Below are positions 11,919-24,407 of a DNA stretch of 64,000 nucleotides, piece by piece. Each line of letters opens with the position of its first letter. Positions within the stretch are counted from its first letter, which is position 1. The notes below the pieces were generated by a model. It saw nothing but the letters and a program-made list of their open reading frames with translations, was not told where the DNA came from and did not search any database. Origin of the DNA: Phorcus lineatus. Lineage: Eukaryota; Mollusca; Gastropoda; Trochida; Trochidae. Where the stretch lies: assembly GCA_921293015.1 (NCBI GenBank), contig OV121086.1, positions 29,126,254-29,190,253 on the forward strand. The letters are read 5' to 3'. Both the position numbers and the translations under genes were made by a program.

Positions 11919-12040
11919 CAGTAAATCTTTTGAAACCTTTTCGCTACACATATCGCTTTTTCTACTGCCATTGCACAGTTTATAGATCTACTTAAGATGA
12001 CTTAGTTAATCTTATTGCCATAACAAACGGCATTATTGTA

Positions 12041-12184
12041 AGAATAATCAACAAGATGCAAGGAATTGCGGTTAATCTGTCCAGAGTGGTTTGTTGTTAT
12101 AAATTCCAAGCTTTAGGGATGGATTTATCACAGTAAGCCACAAGGGACAGATAAACCGCAATTCTTCGGATCTTGATGATTAAC
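12041..12184. repeat. Long imperfect palindrome (foldback/MITE-like)
   Basis: Left arm 12041-12110 pairs with right arm 12115-12184 around a centre near AAGCTT. The best-matched block is GAATTGCGGTTAATCTGTCC on the left against GGACAGATAAACCGCAATTC on the right (19 of 20). Flanks carry similar AGTTAATCTT..ATTGCC sequences in direct orientation. It has the form of a small foldback element or a hairpin-forming MITE; no coding sequence is present. Confidence 0.65.
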
Positions 12185-13629
12185 AAGCTTCGAGTTGTTA
12201 ATCTTTCCATTGCCAAAGTCATATTAAGGATTATTTACGGTACTTACGGAAAAATTCATTCTTGAGAGTAACAAATTAACTCGGTCATTGTATTCATAAT
12301 GTTATTGTCTTCATACTGCGATTTATAATGTGCTTATGTGACACACGTTAATATGAATGAAACAGTAAAACAATTACAAGTTTTACTTTTCATTTTATTC
12401 CTTACGAATTAAAAGGATATTTGTCTTGAAGACTCCTTGTCACGTGAATGCTAGACTCACTGAATGAATACAAAAGTTCTGAAAGTTAATCAGATTATCT
12501 CATCATTAGAAGCTATTATCATTCGCTTTATTTACAGAGTGAACATTTAAAGAATTTTAAGTGTCAGTTTGAAGACTTCCTTGGCAGGTCCATATGCATT
12601 ATTATTTTGATGTTATATGAATATTTGGTAAAAGATTAATGCGATCATCGAAGCCTTATCATTGAAGTGTTTAAACAGCACTCTCATTTCCTACTCACCA
12701 AACAAGTGTAACTAAGCTTTTCCTGACGGTGTTTAACTTTATCAATGAAATAATTACAAACCAACAAACTTTCCCGCCTCGTTAAGGATTTATGTTTGAC
12801 TGCAGCTAATCTTTGAACTGAAAAGAGTAACCTTCTTTGTAGAAGACTAGGTAAATAGAGTATTGATTTAAACAATATGAAATAAATGACCAACCTTTCC
12901 ACATGATTAGGCAAAAGTTAACAGTAAACAGTTTAAAACGTGACTGATAACAGCTAATGTTTGTGAAAGGCATTGTAAAGTTAATGAAGGATGGGATCTT
13001 TTTACAATGAAGATGATTTATCCAGGAAATTTCGCTTTATTCAGAGATTATGTTTAAGTGGTAATGGTGTGCAATAATGAGGCAATCATTTTAGCTTTCA
13101 GAGAACAAACATGTGAAACTGGGCATTTGCTGACAGGCTATTCATATCATCCAAACAATAAAGACCAAGATATTTCCCCTTATCTGATGTAAGTTGAAGC
13201 AAAAGGAGGAAAAGGTTTGAGACATTTTATTGATGGAACCGGAAAGACATTAATTCTTATTATCTCTTAATAAGTAAAAAAGCGTTGCAGCACTGACCTT
13301 TTTTCATGGAACAGAATAATTTTCTCTATACCAAGTTCTTCATTGTGAAATCACTACTATACGTTGCTGAATACATGCTGACCCCTTGATTAGGTGCGAT
13401 GTCGGCAATAATCCGATTTGATACATAAGCTGAGAAGACATTTAAAAAACAGTGAGGTAACCTAATGAGAGAGGTTGAATTAAATAAGAATGTTAAAAAT
13501 TGCAATTTGAAAAAAATAAGCAAGAGTAATTTGTGGATTGGTGAGATAGACAAAGACGTGTAAGCTTTATTGAAGTAGTGGTTGCAATTTGATAAGCAAT
13601 CTATAGAAAGTTTGGTATATGAGGGTTCA
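12185..13629. other. AT-rich DNA, possible old repeat
   Basis: No gene recognised. Scattered blocks at 13050-13260 resemble 4087-4345 in the same order (for example AAAAGGAG..AAAA..TT.AGACATT), suggesting a heavily decayed dispersed repeat. Confidence 0.3.
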
Positions 13630-14150
13630 TGGGGTATGTATTAGATGAGTGAGTTCCAAGCACATGGTAATAATATGCTCGATCGCAGTATAAGGCATGT
13701 TGTTCTCTTTGTATGTCAAATTTCTTTTGCACCAGTTGTTTGCCTCGGTCAACAAGACTTTGGTTTCCTCAAAATTGTTGACGTAGTCCTTGTTTTTTAG
13801 GATATGATCCCATGAGGCGGACATTTGGTTGAGCTTGTTTGACAGACACTTAGGCCGATGTAGATGTTTGTGGGCAATCCATCAAAGTAGGCAGGAGGTC
13901 TTGTGGCTTGGTGTTTCCCTTAATAGTGATTTTTGACGCTTTTAGACAGTATCCCTTATGCTTTCTGGTTTGGTTGTTGAATAGGTCCCCTTAGTATGAG
14001 AGAAGTAAACGTGTCTTTCAGATAATGTAATTCTTGATTGAGGGCGCCAGGGTGCTGACGTGTTTGGCACATCATGAACGTGTGGATATGTTTGCTTGCT
14101 TTACTTGTTGTTGATGTATAAAATGTTCTTTACCTTTGTCACGTTGTGGA
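13630..14150 (-). pseudogene. Decayed Penelope-like RT/GIY-YIG retroelement remnant
   Basis: On the minus strand three coding-like blocks occur in the order expected of the C-terminal half of a Penelope-like element. Near 14090-13990 is HPGALNQELHYLKDTFTSL, like the helix after the reverse transcriptase thumb. Near 13877-13840 is TNIYIGLSVCQT, like the YIG portion of a GIY-YIG nuclease. At 13824-13627 is FEETKVLLTEANNWCKRNL followed by LELTHL, like the terminal 'vL..E.nw..Rk' helix. Stops and frame changes separate the blocks and spacing is short. A remnant of this class is my inference; a protein search would settle it. Confidence 0.4.
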
Positions 14151-14655
14151 AGAAAGTAATACAGTATATTTATTTTTTTGAAAATTCATTGATGATTATT
14201 TAAGATAATTAACCAGGTGTTTTTCAAAAATATTATTATCATATATTGGGAATGAGAGTTGTATTGTATGAGTATTTTGAGAGCATAACACCTCTATTTC
14301 TATTTCTAATTTGTTATATTATTGATACGGGGACGACCAATGTCAATAACCTTTTTATCAAACAATGTCATTTTGAAAAAAGCATATAGGATTCTTCAAT
14401 ATAATAATAAGAATTGTGATTTAAATATTACGATTAAATTTCCTTCACTAAGTATGTTGGTGATCTGCTGGAAGTACACCTTCATGAATAATTTTTCAAA
14501 CTGACATACATGTCTGTCAACATTTCATTTCTGATTTCCAGTTCATGAGAAACATTCATTTTACTTTAGGTATAGTTCTTTAATGTTTTTACAAATATTT
14601 ATGAACTCCTTGCCAACATCATTGCAACGAGTGAAGTAACTCTAACTACATTCGT

Positions 14656-14958
14656 GAGTTGGTGTTTAACGCCGCTTTCAAGATTATTTCACTTATATCG
14701 TGGCTGCTAGTATTATTGCAGGGAGAAAGCCCGCAACACCAGTGTGGCTATGATTGCGGTGAAACCTGGGAGCATCGGCTGGAACTAGCGAACCATGGGT
14801 GGTACTGCGCTGAATTTCAGTGTAGCATTGCACCCAAACCTGACTGCGTGTAGAACAGTTCTCTACTGCAGACAAAGTTGCCGAGCCCCTGGCGGGATTC
14901 GAACCACAGACCTTCTGATCCGAAGCTGAACGCGATAACCACTGCGCTATCCCGCCCC
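14656..14958 (-). mobile_element. Complete SINE-A with 14-bp target-site duplications
   Basis: The 14-mer CTAACTACATTCGT flanks the element at 14642-14655 and 14959-14972. Read on the minus strand it begins GGGGCGGGATAGCGCAGTGG (A box TAGCGCAGTGG), has CTTCGGATCAGAAGG and B box GGTTCGAATCC, then a body of about 230 bases ending GCGGCGTTAAACACCAACTC. The anticodon region CTTCGGATCAGAAG resembles tRNA-Arg(UCG), so the head probably derives from that tRNA. This is the reference copy for the family; the open frames across it on both strands are artefacts. Confidence 0.92.
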
Positions 14959-14972
14959 CTAACTACATTCGT

Positions 14973-15954
14973 AAATAGTTGCGTTGTTCTTGTTCCTCCG
15001 TCGGATTTAGTTATCATTCGGTATGCTAAAAGTAAAAGGCTATTATTGGCAAAGGTGGGGATCTTTCGTTGGTTATGTCTTTCCTGAGGTGTTTGATTTA
15101 AATTCTTCACACGCTGTCAGTAGATTATTTTGCACATTTGTACACTGCATGCTGAGATGAAAGTGTTTTGAAACAATCCATAAATTGCTCAAAATGAGTA
15201 GATAAATTGTCCCTGCTGCGAATTCAACTTTATTAACTTAATACAAAAAATGTATCATATTCAAAAGGGCATTTGAAATTTTCTAAGTATGATGTTCTTA
15301 CCGTGTCTCAAATAGATATATTGTATATGGAGGATTAATGAATATTATTGTCCAGAATTATTCAATAAAGCGTCACAATGCATGTTTCATTTTATTGTAT
15401 TTTGCTTTAATAGAGCCAAAATATCATATGACCTGAGTTGAAATCAAATCGCTTATCTAATTTTGCATATTTGTATCAGAAATACCAAAATTATGCCATT
15501 TTGTTGTTTTTGATTGTAAATTTAAAACGGCCATATTAATGTTATCGAGTTGAGATTTTGCGTACCATTTAAATATATATTATCAAAATGACCTACTTAT
15601 CAACACAAACTTATATTTCTCGATCTGCCTACCATGAATAAGTTTTTAAAATTACGTATGAGTCGCTGGCGCGCGCCATTGTCCGGTTTTCGATCATAAA
15701 TCTCAACATTTTCCCTTTTTATTGTCACTAAGCTGATAAAAGAGATGGTAAAGATGTAAATTTTCAGAAACAACTACTTCCTGTCGATGAAATACCACCA
15801 TTTGAAAAGTTTGAAATATTTGACCCACAAAACATACTCTGTGCCCCTCTACGGTTGTTTATTGATGAATTCTGGTAATATTTTAAAAAGAAATTAATGG
15901 GTAAATCCATTTATTGTTATTGTAAGTATTATCTTTAGAAATTATTTTCATTTT
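14973..15954. other. AT-rich DNA without a recognised feature
   Basis: Nothing recognised apart from one short GC-rich patch at 15664-15690 (GGCGCGCGCC) of unknown meaning. Confidence 0.3.
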
Positions 15955-16428
15955 GAAAGCAAAGGCATATCCAAGGAGAGAAGTTATGAAGTATTAACTA
16001 TTTTCACATCAATTAGACATCAATGATTTTCCTTCATGTTAATTTCCTTATACTTTAACCCATGTGATGATTTGTTAATGCCTGTTCCGTGTTCCATGTG
16101 AAGAATGATTGAATTTCAATTCATAACTGGTTTTATTAGCTATTCAAATCGTCCAAGAAATATTAATTTAGAACATTTTGAAACATTGGTCGGATTTATT
16201 GCTGTTTACTGCACAATCTCACTTAAGAGCCCTCCTTAAGATGTCTATAATTATTATGCTGCCGTTATAGGGGAGTTTGCTTTCATTTCATTTCTCTGTG
16301 AATTGAGAATGTAATTTCAAATCCTGTTCTTTTTTTTTTTTGCATTACCAAGTTGCTTTTGTTTTGTCAAATGCAACGATGACTATTGCGACCGGAATAT
16401 GAAGTATTAATTAACACATTCTGGAGGC
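15955..16428 (+). repeat. Dispersed repeat R1, copy C
   Basis: Very similar to 6083-6446, then joined at a T-run (16329-16342) to the segment corresponding to 6772-6875. Relative to copy A about 325 bases are missing at that T-run. It directly abuts copy D. Confidence 0.75.
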
Positions 16429-16431
16429 ACC

Positions 16432-16990
16432 AGAGGCATTTCCAAATAGATAATACTAGCTATTATCGCACATCAATTAGACATCAATGATTTTCCTTCA
16501 TGTGAATTTTCTTATTCTTTAACCCATGTGTTGATTTGTTAATGCCTGTTCCGTGTTCCATGTGAAGAATGATTGAACTTCCATTCATAACTGGTTTTAT
16601 TGGCTGTCCGAATCACCAAAGTTATACTAATTTAGAACATTTTGAAACATTGATTGGATATATTTCTATATTTACTGCAAAATCTCACTAAAGAGCCCTA
16701 CTTAAGAGGTATATAATTATCAAACCGTCGTTGGAAATGGTCATTGTTGATTATGAGACGGAATTTCATTTCTCACTGATTTGAAAGACGAATTCTGATT
16801 TTTTGTTGTTGTGGAAACTGACGTGACATCGTAAATGTGATTTATAACAGTAATTACACCACTATGAGAAATAATTTTATTTTCCATATTATCATTTGGC
16901 ATTTTTAAGCTGTTTTCAAGAAAACCAATGAATATTTAAAATACTAGGCTTCTCTAGAAAATAGAAAATGAAACTGAATAGTCCTTATTA
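16432..16990 (+). repeat. Dispersed repeat R1, copy D
   Basis: Begins CACCAGAGGCATTTCC and follows copies A and B, including the TTTAAGCTGTTTTCAAG and GGCTTCTCTAGAAAATAG blocks near 16910-16965. It is more diverged than copy C. The tail-to-head arrangement with C suggests one R1 inserted beside or duplicated from another. Confidence 0.65.
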
Positions 16991-17499
16991 TAATTGTCAC
17001 TAACGCTTCACTAGCTGTTAAATGTGCTTTCATCATTTATTGTTTTAAGAATAGATCATAGAAAACATACCATGTCAACGGAATGGCATGTTTATTCCAT
17101 GAAAACGGTTATCAATATCCATGAATTTAAATGGTTACATATTCCAATGAGTCGAAATTTTAAATTCATTAATTAACAATATAAACAAATGTATAAATAT
17201 ATATCGACATTTTATGATATGTTCAACCTTAAGTTGATAGGGTAATTTTATGGGTATCCATAACGATCGTTTCAGCCACGGTCATGAAGGAGTTGCACAT
17301 CAATTAAATTTGCTACTTTTCGGTAGCGCACCGTGTTTAATTAGACATAGATGAATTTGGCACTCTATACACAGGTTAATTTGTTTCTCTAACTTCTCGC
17401 TATGAAACTATACTATAAGAAAATAGAAAATGTTTTAATTGTATAAATGATGTTAAGGTAATTACATGTGTTGTTTAACTGTGTATTATATGATGACCT

Positions 17500-17812
17500 G
17501 AGAGATTCTCTTTTTAATCAATGTGTTGTTTTATCCCCAAACTTTTGAGATAAATCGGATCTTGAAAAATTTTATTTTATTTTTACCAATCCTGATATCT
17601 GTTTTAATACTGCCAAAATCTGCTTTTTGATACTACAACGTAGGAAAGATGTTTAAATGGTTTAGATGGTTTAGATGGTTAAATGATGTGTTAGGTCTCT
17701 CATAATTCTGTATTGAATGGTTCTGTACATGTTTTATAAATGAATCGTGTGTATAAATGTAAATGTACAGAAGTGAGACGTTAATAAACTATTGCCTGTC
17801 TGTCTGTCTGTA
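17500..17812 (+). repeat. Possible 3' end of a retroelement with (TGTC)n tail
   Basis: Ends with AATAAACTATTGCC and four TGTC units at 17795-17812, with a short GATGGTTTA repeat near 17660. An AATAAA followed by a short microsatellite is how several non-LTR retroelements end, but no coding part is visible upstream, so this is tentative. Confidence 0.3.
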
Positions 17813-19904
17813 AGAAAGGTATCCCAGATTTCTTAAGTATCAAATGACTTTGCCCATATTGTAAACACTTGGTTAAGAAGTCAAACATGTTATTTAATTA
17901 AGGTCATTTCATTTCGGGATAAAAGTTGGACTTTAATTGTCACTCAATGTTAAAACGTCAAAATTGGGACATCGAAACTATATTGAAAACCTTAGGGACA
18001 TATTCATCACAGCTGGTACTCGAAAGCAGTAGAGAAGTTCTATTTGATAATGATAGCCACTTATCACATTGATGAAATGATTGACAATAAATAGAATTAT
18101 GAAAAAGATCACGGAAACCTTTTGCGTTAAAGGAATGAGTTGTTAAAATCCTTTTAGCTCTTATAAAATGAAAAACGAATTTCGTCATAAAGGCAAGTCG
18201 GTCTCTTGATCAATTTTGTCAAAGCTTTTGTTCAAGAAACAAAATGACTGGATTCCTCAGAAAAGCCACTTAGTGAATTGAAAAGAAATATCAATGTTTC
18301 TCAATGGATACATTTGTTGAAAATTTTGGAGATATTAAAAATACTTAATAAAAAACATCAACTGATTTAGGATATCATATACATGAACTGTAAGCCTTAT
18401 ATGATGATTTCAATAGTCTAAAGTTCTTATACAAACTGTGCAATCGTTATATGCATTTCTCAATGTACTTTAAACAGGGAAACTGCCGACAATGTTTATA
18501 GTTGTATCACTAGATGGAAGCTGATCGTTAACTTATTAAATGTGAGATCGGATCCGGATGTGCTTCTTTTCTAAAGACCAATTTCTGAAAAGAGATTTTG
18601 TTTACGAATTGCGTTTTGCTGTTTTTCAGTTATAAGTAAATAATGTTTAAATGTATTGGCGTTATTATCTGAAATTGTTTTTCATTTAAAGAAAGAGTTG
18701 GTACGTATTTTTTTATTATAATGTCAACATATATTTTGAAAGCATTTGCTTATTAGTTATTAAAAGATTGAAAATAAGATATCGAATATCTTGTCAAATA
18801 CAGAACTACATTCAGCATCAAAAGAAACGTCACCTACTTTTCTCCAAATAAAATACTACCGCCAAATAAAGTTGATTTTGAATGTCATTTTTAAGCCTAT
18901 CTATTGTAAATAAGAATACTGAAGAGGGCGCTGAAATCGCTGTTTTAAGATTATTTTCAACAGAATGTTTTGAATTGAAGTTAAAGATTTGTAAGATAAA
19001 AAGATTAAGTAAATAAAGGAGTTTTGCGCCTTTTTGGCCCCTTTGCATCATAGACGTAGGACGTCCTAAAACACGCCAACATGTCCTATTTCACTCTCAT
19101 CTCGCAAGGATGTTAAAACGACAAATTTCGAAAAGTGTGTTCTTTTGAAACATGACTATTTTATGTTTCAAAACTTATAAATTACAATAGTAAATATCTG
19201 TTAGATGCATTTAATCCTCGTTATTAAATTAAACTGTCTTTCATTTTATGTGATGATATGTCTTTTGCCGTTGACTGTTTTCCACTTTAATGTTTAAATT
19301 GCCCACATTATTTTATCAATGACGAATTCTATTATTGTTTTATTCAATCTTCTTCCGAAATATAAATAAATGGTTTATCATGCTATTATGATCACGCCTT
19401 ATGGTAGACAAAGAACATAGGTTACCCCTGAAGGCATCTTCATATATACACGAATATAGTGATATGTCAGGTTCCTTTTTTACACTAAGTTGACGTTTAT
19501 CCTCCACCTGCATGATTCGTCATTTGCAACATGAAATCACATTGATGACATGTTTCTGTCCATAATATTATCAGCAAAGGATAACAAATGTCGCAACCTT
19601 TTCAAGAACCTAAATTACCAATGCCAATTTTCCTTCAATGCTTATAATTTTATGATACTAACATACTGAACAAAACGAAATTGTTTATTTGAATAGAATT
19701 CATGTCCTTTTTTAAAAACAAAACAAAACAAAACCCAATAGTAATGTTTTAAAATCCATCATTACATATGATGTACATACGATTTGTAAACAATTTACAA
19801 TTTCTAGGTGGACAAAACATACCCAATAGTAATGTTTTAAAATTCTACAATACATATGATACAAATAAGATTTGTTAAGAATTTACGATATCTTGGTGGA
19901 CTCA
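17813..19904. other. AT-rich DNA without a recognised feature
   Basis: No gene recognised. The sequences around 19730-19790 and 19820-19880 repeat an ACCCAATAGTAATGTTTTAAA block, a small local duplication of about 90 bases. Confidence 0.35.
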
Positions 19905-21487
19905 GGTGGATAGAAAGGAGTGTAACATGATTGGATTGCCTAACGAACTGAAAACAATGTTTGATCGAGTCAATCAGACTCTATTCATTGATAGGTGTGA
20001 TAAATTTTGACAATAGCTTGATGATGGGTTGCCAGACACTATCGTTTGGAATTATATGAACCCATTTTATAAGATGTTATTTCGCACAGACTAGAATGCA
20101 AAGTGACCAAGACCATTAAGAAGTTACCAAAGGATGATCTGAATGTTTGATCTCAGAGTAAAAGAACTCATGCTTTTCATACAGTCATTTAAAATAAAGT
20201 CATATCTCCAAACAAAAATATATTTCTGTTTTCAAAACATTACATGTCATCATGAACATAACAGACGGATAACCTAATCAATATCCCATATTATAGCAAT
20301 TAAAAAATACCTTAATAACCAGAGCATTACTCATAGTGGTCACAGTTGCTTCAGATACAGTAATGCATTAGGTCAAACAATTTTAACAATGAAAAGAAAT
20401 TCTTTTAAAGGTTTTTCTTCGTGTTTCATAAAGCTAACTTCCATTTATATTTTTGGAAACAAGTCACTTCCTGTTTGTGTCACTGTTTCGTTACCATGAA
20501 AACCACAAAAATCGAGTTTAACCCAATGTGTATTAGTGAAGCTATCATGGAGTCTGAGAGGTATTGTATTGGCTATTTGACTCAGAGGTAGTATTTCACA
20601 TAAAAGAAAATGTTCATAAATTATGAAAAAGGGACAGAACATTCAAAAGGCACATCGACTGATAGAGTCAGAGTGACTAATCGAGTCAGAGGTAGTTTCA
20701 AACATGATAGAAAATTTACATAAAGTATGGGAAATAAGGGACAGAACATTCAAAAGGCACATCAAACATCATACACATCATAGTGATTAAATATGTCAAC
20801 TTTCTTTACAAGTGTCAGTTATCAAACGAACCATATTTAACCGTAAAACTGCAAAAATTGTCATCAATACTGAAAAGTATGGCCTGAAACACACAAAAAG
20901 AGACATCTACACGTCATAGGGATTACATGTGTGAACTTTTACACCAGCAAATACGGGTTGAGTTATGAACGGATCAAAATCTGATTGGAAAAACTATAAA
21001 TTTTGAACTAATTATGGCAAGTGTTGACTGGAACGTTCCAGCAGCACATCTACAGATCACATTGACAACAATAAGTGTTTGAGACGTGAGCGGAACAAAA
21101 AGTGTGACAGAGTAAAGGATTGATAGTCGGCAAAAGCTTGTGTGATCAGCATATTTCACATAATTCCCAAGGTTCTGATACGAAAATGAGGTATATTTAC
21201 GCAAACATAATGAAATGGTTTAAACCTGTGTACACTTCGGCTACTGTTCTACCAAGCCGCGATGCATTTAATTACTTTGTTGAGAGAGCATCTGCTTTTT
21301 CCGCTAAGGTCAGAATGAACAATGGGAAATGACAGATGCTACAAAGAAAAATAACATCTCATTGATCAAACTCTCGCTCTTTCTCAGAACATCGTAGTTT
21401 TTGTATACACATGTAACAACACAACAAATTAAGCAACTGCAAACAACCTATCATTGTCTTTCTTACAGAGAAACATTGTTCTTAAGC
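19905..21487 (+). repeat. Dispersed repeat R3, long copy A
   Basis: The start (CCTAACGAACTGAAAACAAT..CAGACTCTATTCATTG) and end (21268-21487) match 25690-25800 and 26606-26825 in the same order and orientation. Intermediate blocks such as CATTAAGAAGT and GCATTAGGTCAAA also recur, so a unit over 1 kb is present twice. Short R3 pieces also occur at 29825-29985 and 39800-39960. No coding sequence recognised; family unnamed. Confidence 0.6.
20585..20795 (+). repeat. 104-bp tandem duplication
   Basis: Units begin GAGGTAGT at 20585 and 20689 and share GGGACAGAACATTCAAAAGG. The copies differ at many positions. Confidence 0.7.
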
Positions 21488-22106
21488 CGATAAAACACTC
21501 CACTGATCAAATAGCTACAAGAAAGAAAACGACCGAAATAATGTGTTCAATGGTGATTAAATACAGCAATTCATAACATTCAGTAAGAAATGTCGTTTCA
21601 TGTATGATTACAAGAAAAACATAAATTGTGATTAATCTTAAGAGATAATCTATCAAAACATAAAAAGTATAAAGAACACATTTGACTTCAAATTGTGAAG
21701 CACTGGTCTTCAAAATGAAAAAGAATTTTTTCCCATAAACTTTTATAAAATGTTCATTTCAAAATATGTGTGAACTACTTAACATATGTACAATTTACCG
21801 TTATCAAATATTTCGTCAAAATTTGACTTGTCTTCGGATAATATTTTAATGCAGAAATAGGAAAAAAAAAAAATTTATATATTTTTCAATGCCTTTTTTT
21901 GGTGCCAAAGTTGTTTCCGGCATACCATATTGATATACCTTGTATGTGTAGTGAACATAGAATCCTTTAAAACAGTCATCCAAAGCAATAGTCTTTAAAC
22001 TGTTCTTTTCAGGATCGATGACAATTACAAATTTTCAACATATGAGGATTATTCACAGGGAATAAGCAGTGTAACAAACTATTGTTCAGCAGTTGTACAT
22101 TATACA

Positions 22107-22247
22107 ATTATAGACTGGTGATAAGGCCAATACCTGTTTTAATTGACCCGAGGGAAGCAATATTGACAGAGGACGAAGTCCGAGGTCAATATTGCTTTCC
22201 TCAGGTCTATCAAAACAGGTATTGACCGAATTCACCAGTCCATAATT
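22107..22247. repeat. Palindromic transposon terminus (about 62-bp arms)
   Basis: Left arm 22107-22167 and right arm 22185-22247 are imperfect reverse complements (for example GACTGGTGA against TTCACCAGTC, and CAATACCTGTTTTAATTGA against TCTATCAAAACAGGTATTG). The centre contains GGACGAAGTCCGAGG. Hairpin-shaped ends of this sort occur in several animal DNA transposons. Downstream (22300-22500) is slightly GC-richer and has a GACGTCA motif, possibly the element interior. No transposase is visible. Confidence 0.6.
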
Positions 22248-22793
22248 CTTTTATTATGTTTCGAATTAATTACGAAAAGAAAAGAAAAAAAACAAAGTCA
22301 TGAACAGCAATTTGGATCAATAGTTCAACATGACGGTCAAATGACGTCACGATAACAATAGCATATGACTTCATGTAACAACGGTTACGTCTATTTCAAG
22401 TCAATATCACTTTTGGTCGGACTCGCAGTGAAGTCAATAAGCTTTTCTGTCGACTGACACGTGACCGCATCTCGACCAATCGGATCGCCGGAAAAAAAAG
22501 CTTACCTAATAAATGATGTTATAGAGGTTGCACACTGTTAATGTCTTTAGCTCTTATAATTTACCTTTCACTTTTGCTATTAGGCGTATGCGTAAACGTA
22601 TGTTTATTTACTTCTCTTTGTGAAGGGTGTGTATGATTTATTGATTTTCAATTGCACAGAAATTAAATCCAGTGTAGTCAGACCTAAAGCAACAATCAAC
22701 ATCAAACATGTTTTCTTTCAAGAAAACTAGTATGATTTCATGTTGATAGAAGTTTGCAAAACATGTAACATTTTAGTAAAATAAGGGTCTGGC

Positions 22794-23087
22794 AGCTACA
22801 AAATAAAAGTTAACATGATGAATTGCTTTTAATATCAAATTTCTAAAATCAAAACCACGTATTGATATCGATCAATATTAAATTAAACTTATCAAAGTAA
22901 TCGCTTTTTCTTTGTAAACATTTTTATATGGCTAAATGTCAAGAATAAAATCCTGCTTCTCTTACAACCATATAAACAACGCCCTCGTTTACCGCTCTGT
23001 TGATAAGAGAGTGAGAACAAGTGAAGAGAATAAAAAAGTAATTTGATATTAAAAGCAATTCATCATGTTAACTTTTATTTTGTAGCT
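22794..23087. repeat. Perfect 48-bp inverted repeat with 198-base spacer
   Basis: Bases 22794-22841 are the exact reverse complement of 23040-23087 (left arm starts AGCTACAAAATAAAAGTT). There is no mismatch over 48 positions, and matching stops abruptly on both sides. The spacer is ordinary AT-rich sequence. The exactness implies a recent inverted duplication or conversion, or the ends of a small MITE. Confidence 0.9.
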
Positions 23088-23689
23088 ATATAATATAAAA
23101 GTAAAGAGTTTGTTTTAAGTTTGTTGTTTCAAAATATAACTAAAGTTGATGCATTGAAACATCTATATTGTGAGGGTCTATGCATTAGTATATTTGATAC
23201 ATAGTATTTTTTCTATTCATAATGATGTTTTGGAATAACACACTTAAACAGCCAAACATTATGATGTGTATTTTGTTAAAATAATTTTGTACAGGCATTC
23301 CTGCCATTGTGTAATGAATAAAGTTATCAATGAAAAAATACACACAATCATCACAAGTAGAGTTTAAGTAGCTGAGAATATCACATAAAGTTTATGTAAC
23401 ATCACACAGTAAAATTAAATCAATGAATATTGTCAACTAACCTTTTCTCTAATATCTTTATTTAACTAAAGATACACAAACAGCAAATAACACTATCAAA
23501 AGGTTACAAACAATTCTTTAGATTTATATTTCTTGATGTCAGCAGACATTGTAAAGTAAAAACTATACAAGTTGAAATCTTTGCGTACAAATAGCATTTC
23601 AAATCATTCAATGGACACTTTGATGGACAATTCCATGAAATGAAGACCCCCTCCTAATTTTTCTTTTATGCATGTCATTTATTCATGTG

Positions 23690-24095
23690 CAAATTTGCCA
23701 AGACCATTTACAAGTATGAAAGAAGTGAAGTGGTGAAGACAAAGAGAAATTGACCAAATCTGACAAAATGAAAATAAATCATATCAGGTTCTTGTAGAAC
23801 TGCTTCATTTACCTCTGTTTCTCATTACGCGTACAAAGTGGTACCAATCACGCAAGTTATGTTGAAGTATATTAAATTGGGGTATACTACAGGTCAAAAG
23901 TTGATGAAGCAGATATACACATGTACTGGTTAGGCTTATTTTTTCAACCAATATTTCCTCTCATCACTCATCAGAATTAGGTGAAGTATATATATTGGAA
24001 ACGTTCTAACATTACCTACACTCTGAAACGTCCTCTTCAATTATGCCAACAGAACAACGACTAATCCTTTTGAAATTTATATGTTTTGTTAATAC
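23690..24095 (+). repeat. Dispersed repeat R2, copy B
   Basis: Counterpart of 11170-11945 without the SINE-like insertion and with a single 31-bp unit. The 79-codon open frame at 24043-24282 starts within it and has no recognisable motif. Confidence 0.55.
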
Positions 24096-24407
24096 AACTA
24101 TAAGTCATTGTGTTGTCGGGAAAGTTAAAAAAAGAAATGATGCAAATACAACAATAGGAATTCTGAAAACATTTGTTAACTGTACATGTACAATTCAAAA
24201 ATTGTTCAGATTATCGTTTTCAAAAATTCTAGACACAAATGGAAATAACAAGTTCATTGAAGTGAGAATGAAGAACACCTGAAGACATCATCGTTGATAT
24301 CATTATTGAGATAGACCATCTTACGAAAGTTTACAGACATAGACAACATCCGATCATTTACTTGAGATTTACAGCCTGCTGTTGAACACAGTTACCCTCC
24401 TGTAATC

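Larger units (their letters stand above)
11170..11945 (+). repeat. Dispersed repeat R2, copy A
   Basis: Shares an ordered series of matches with 23690-24095: ACCATTTACAA, ATATCAGG-TTCTTGTA-AACTGCT, ATGTACTGGTT, CATCAGAATTAGG-like and ACTCTGAAAC blocks. Copy A differs by an inserted SINE-like element (11305-11515) and by expansion of a 31-bp unit (11702-11918). The 142-codon open frame at 11273-11701 spans these unrelated pieces and is not a gene. Confidence 0.6.
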
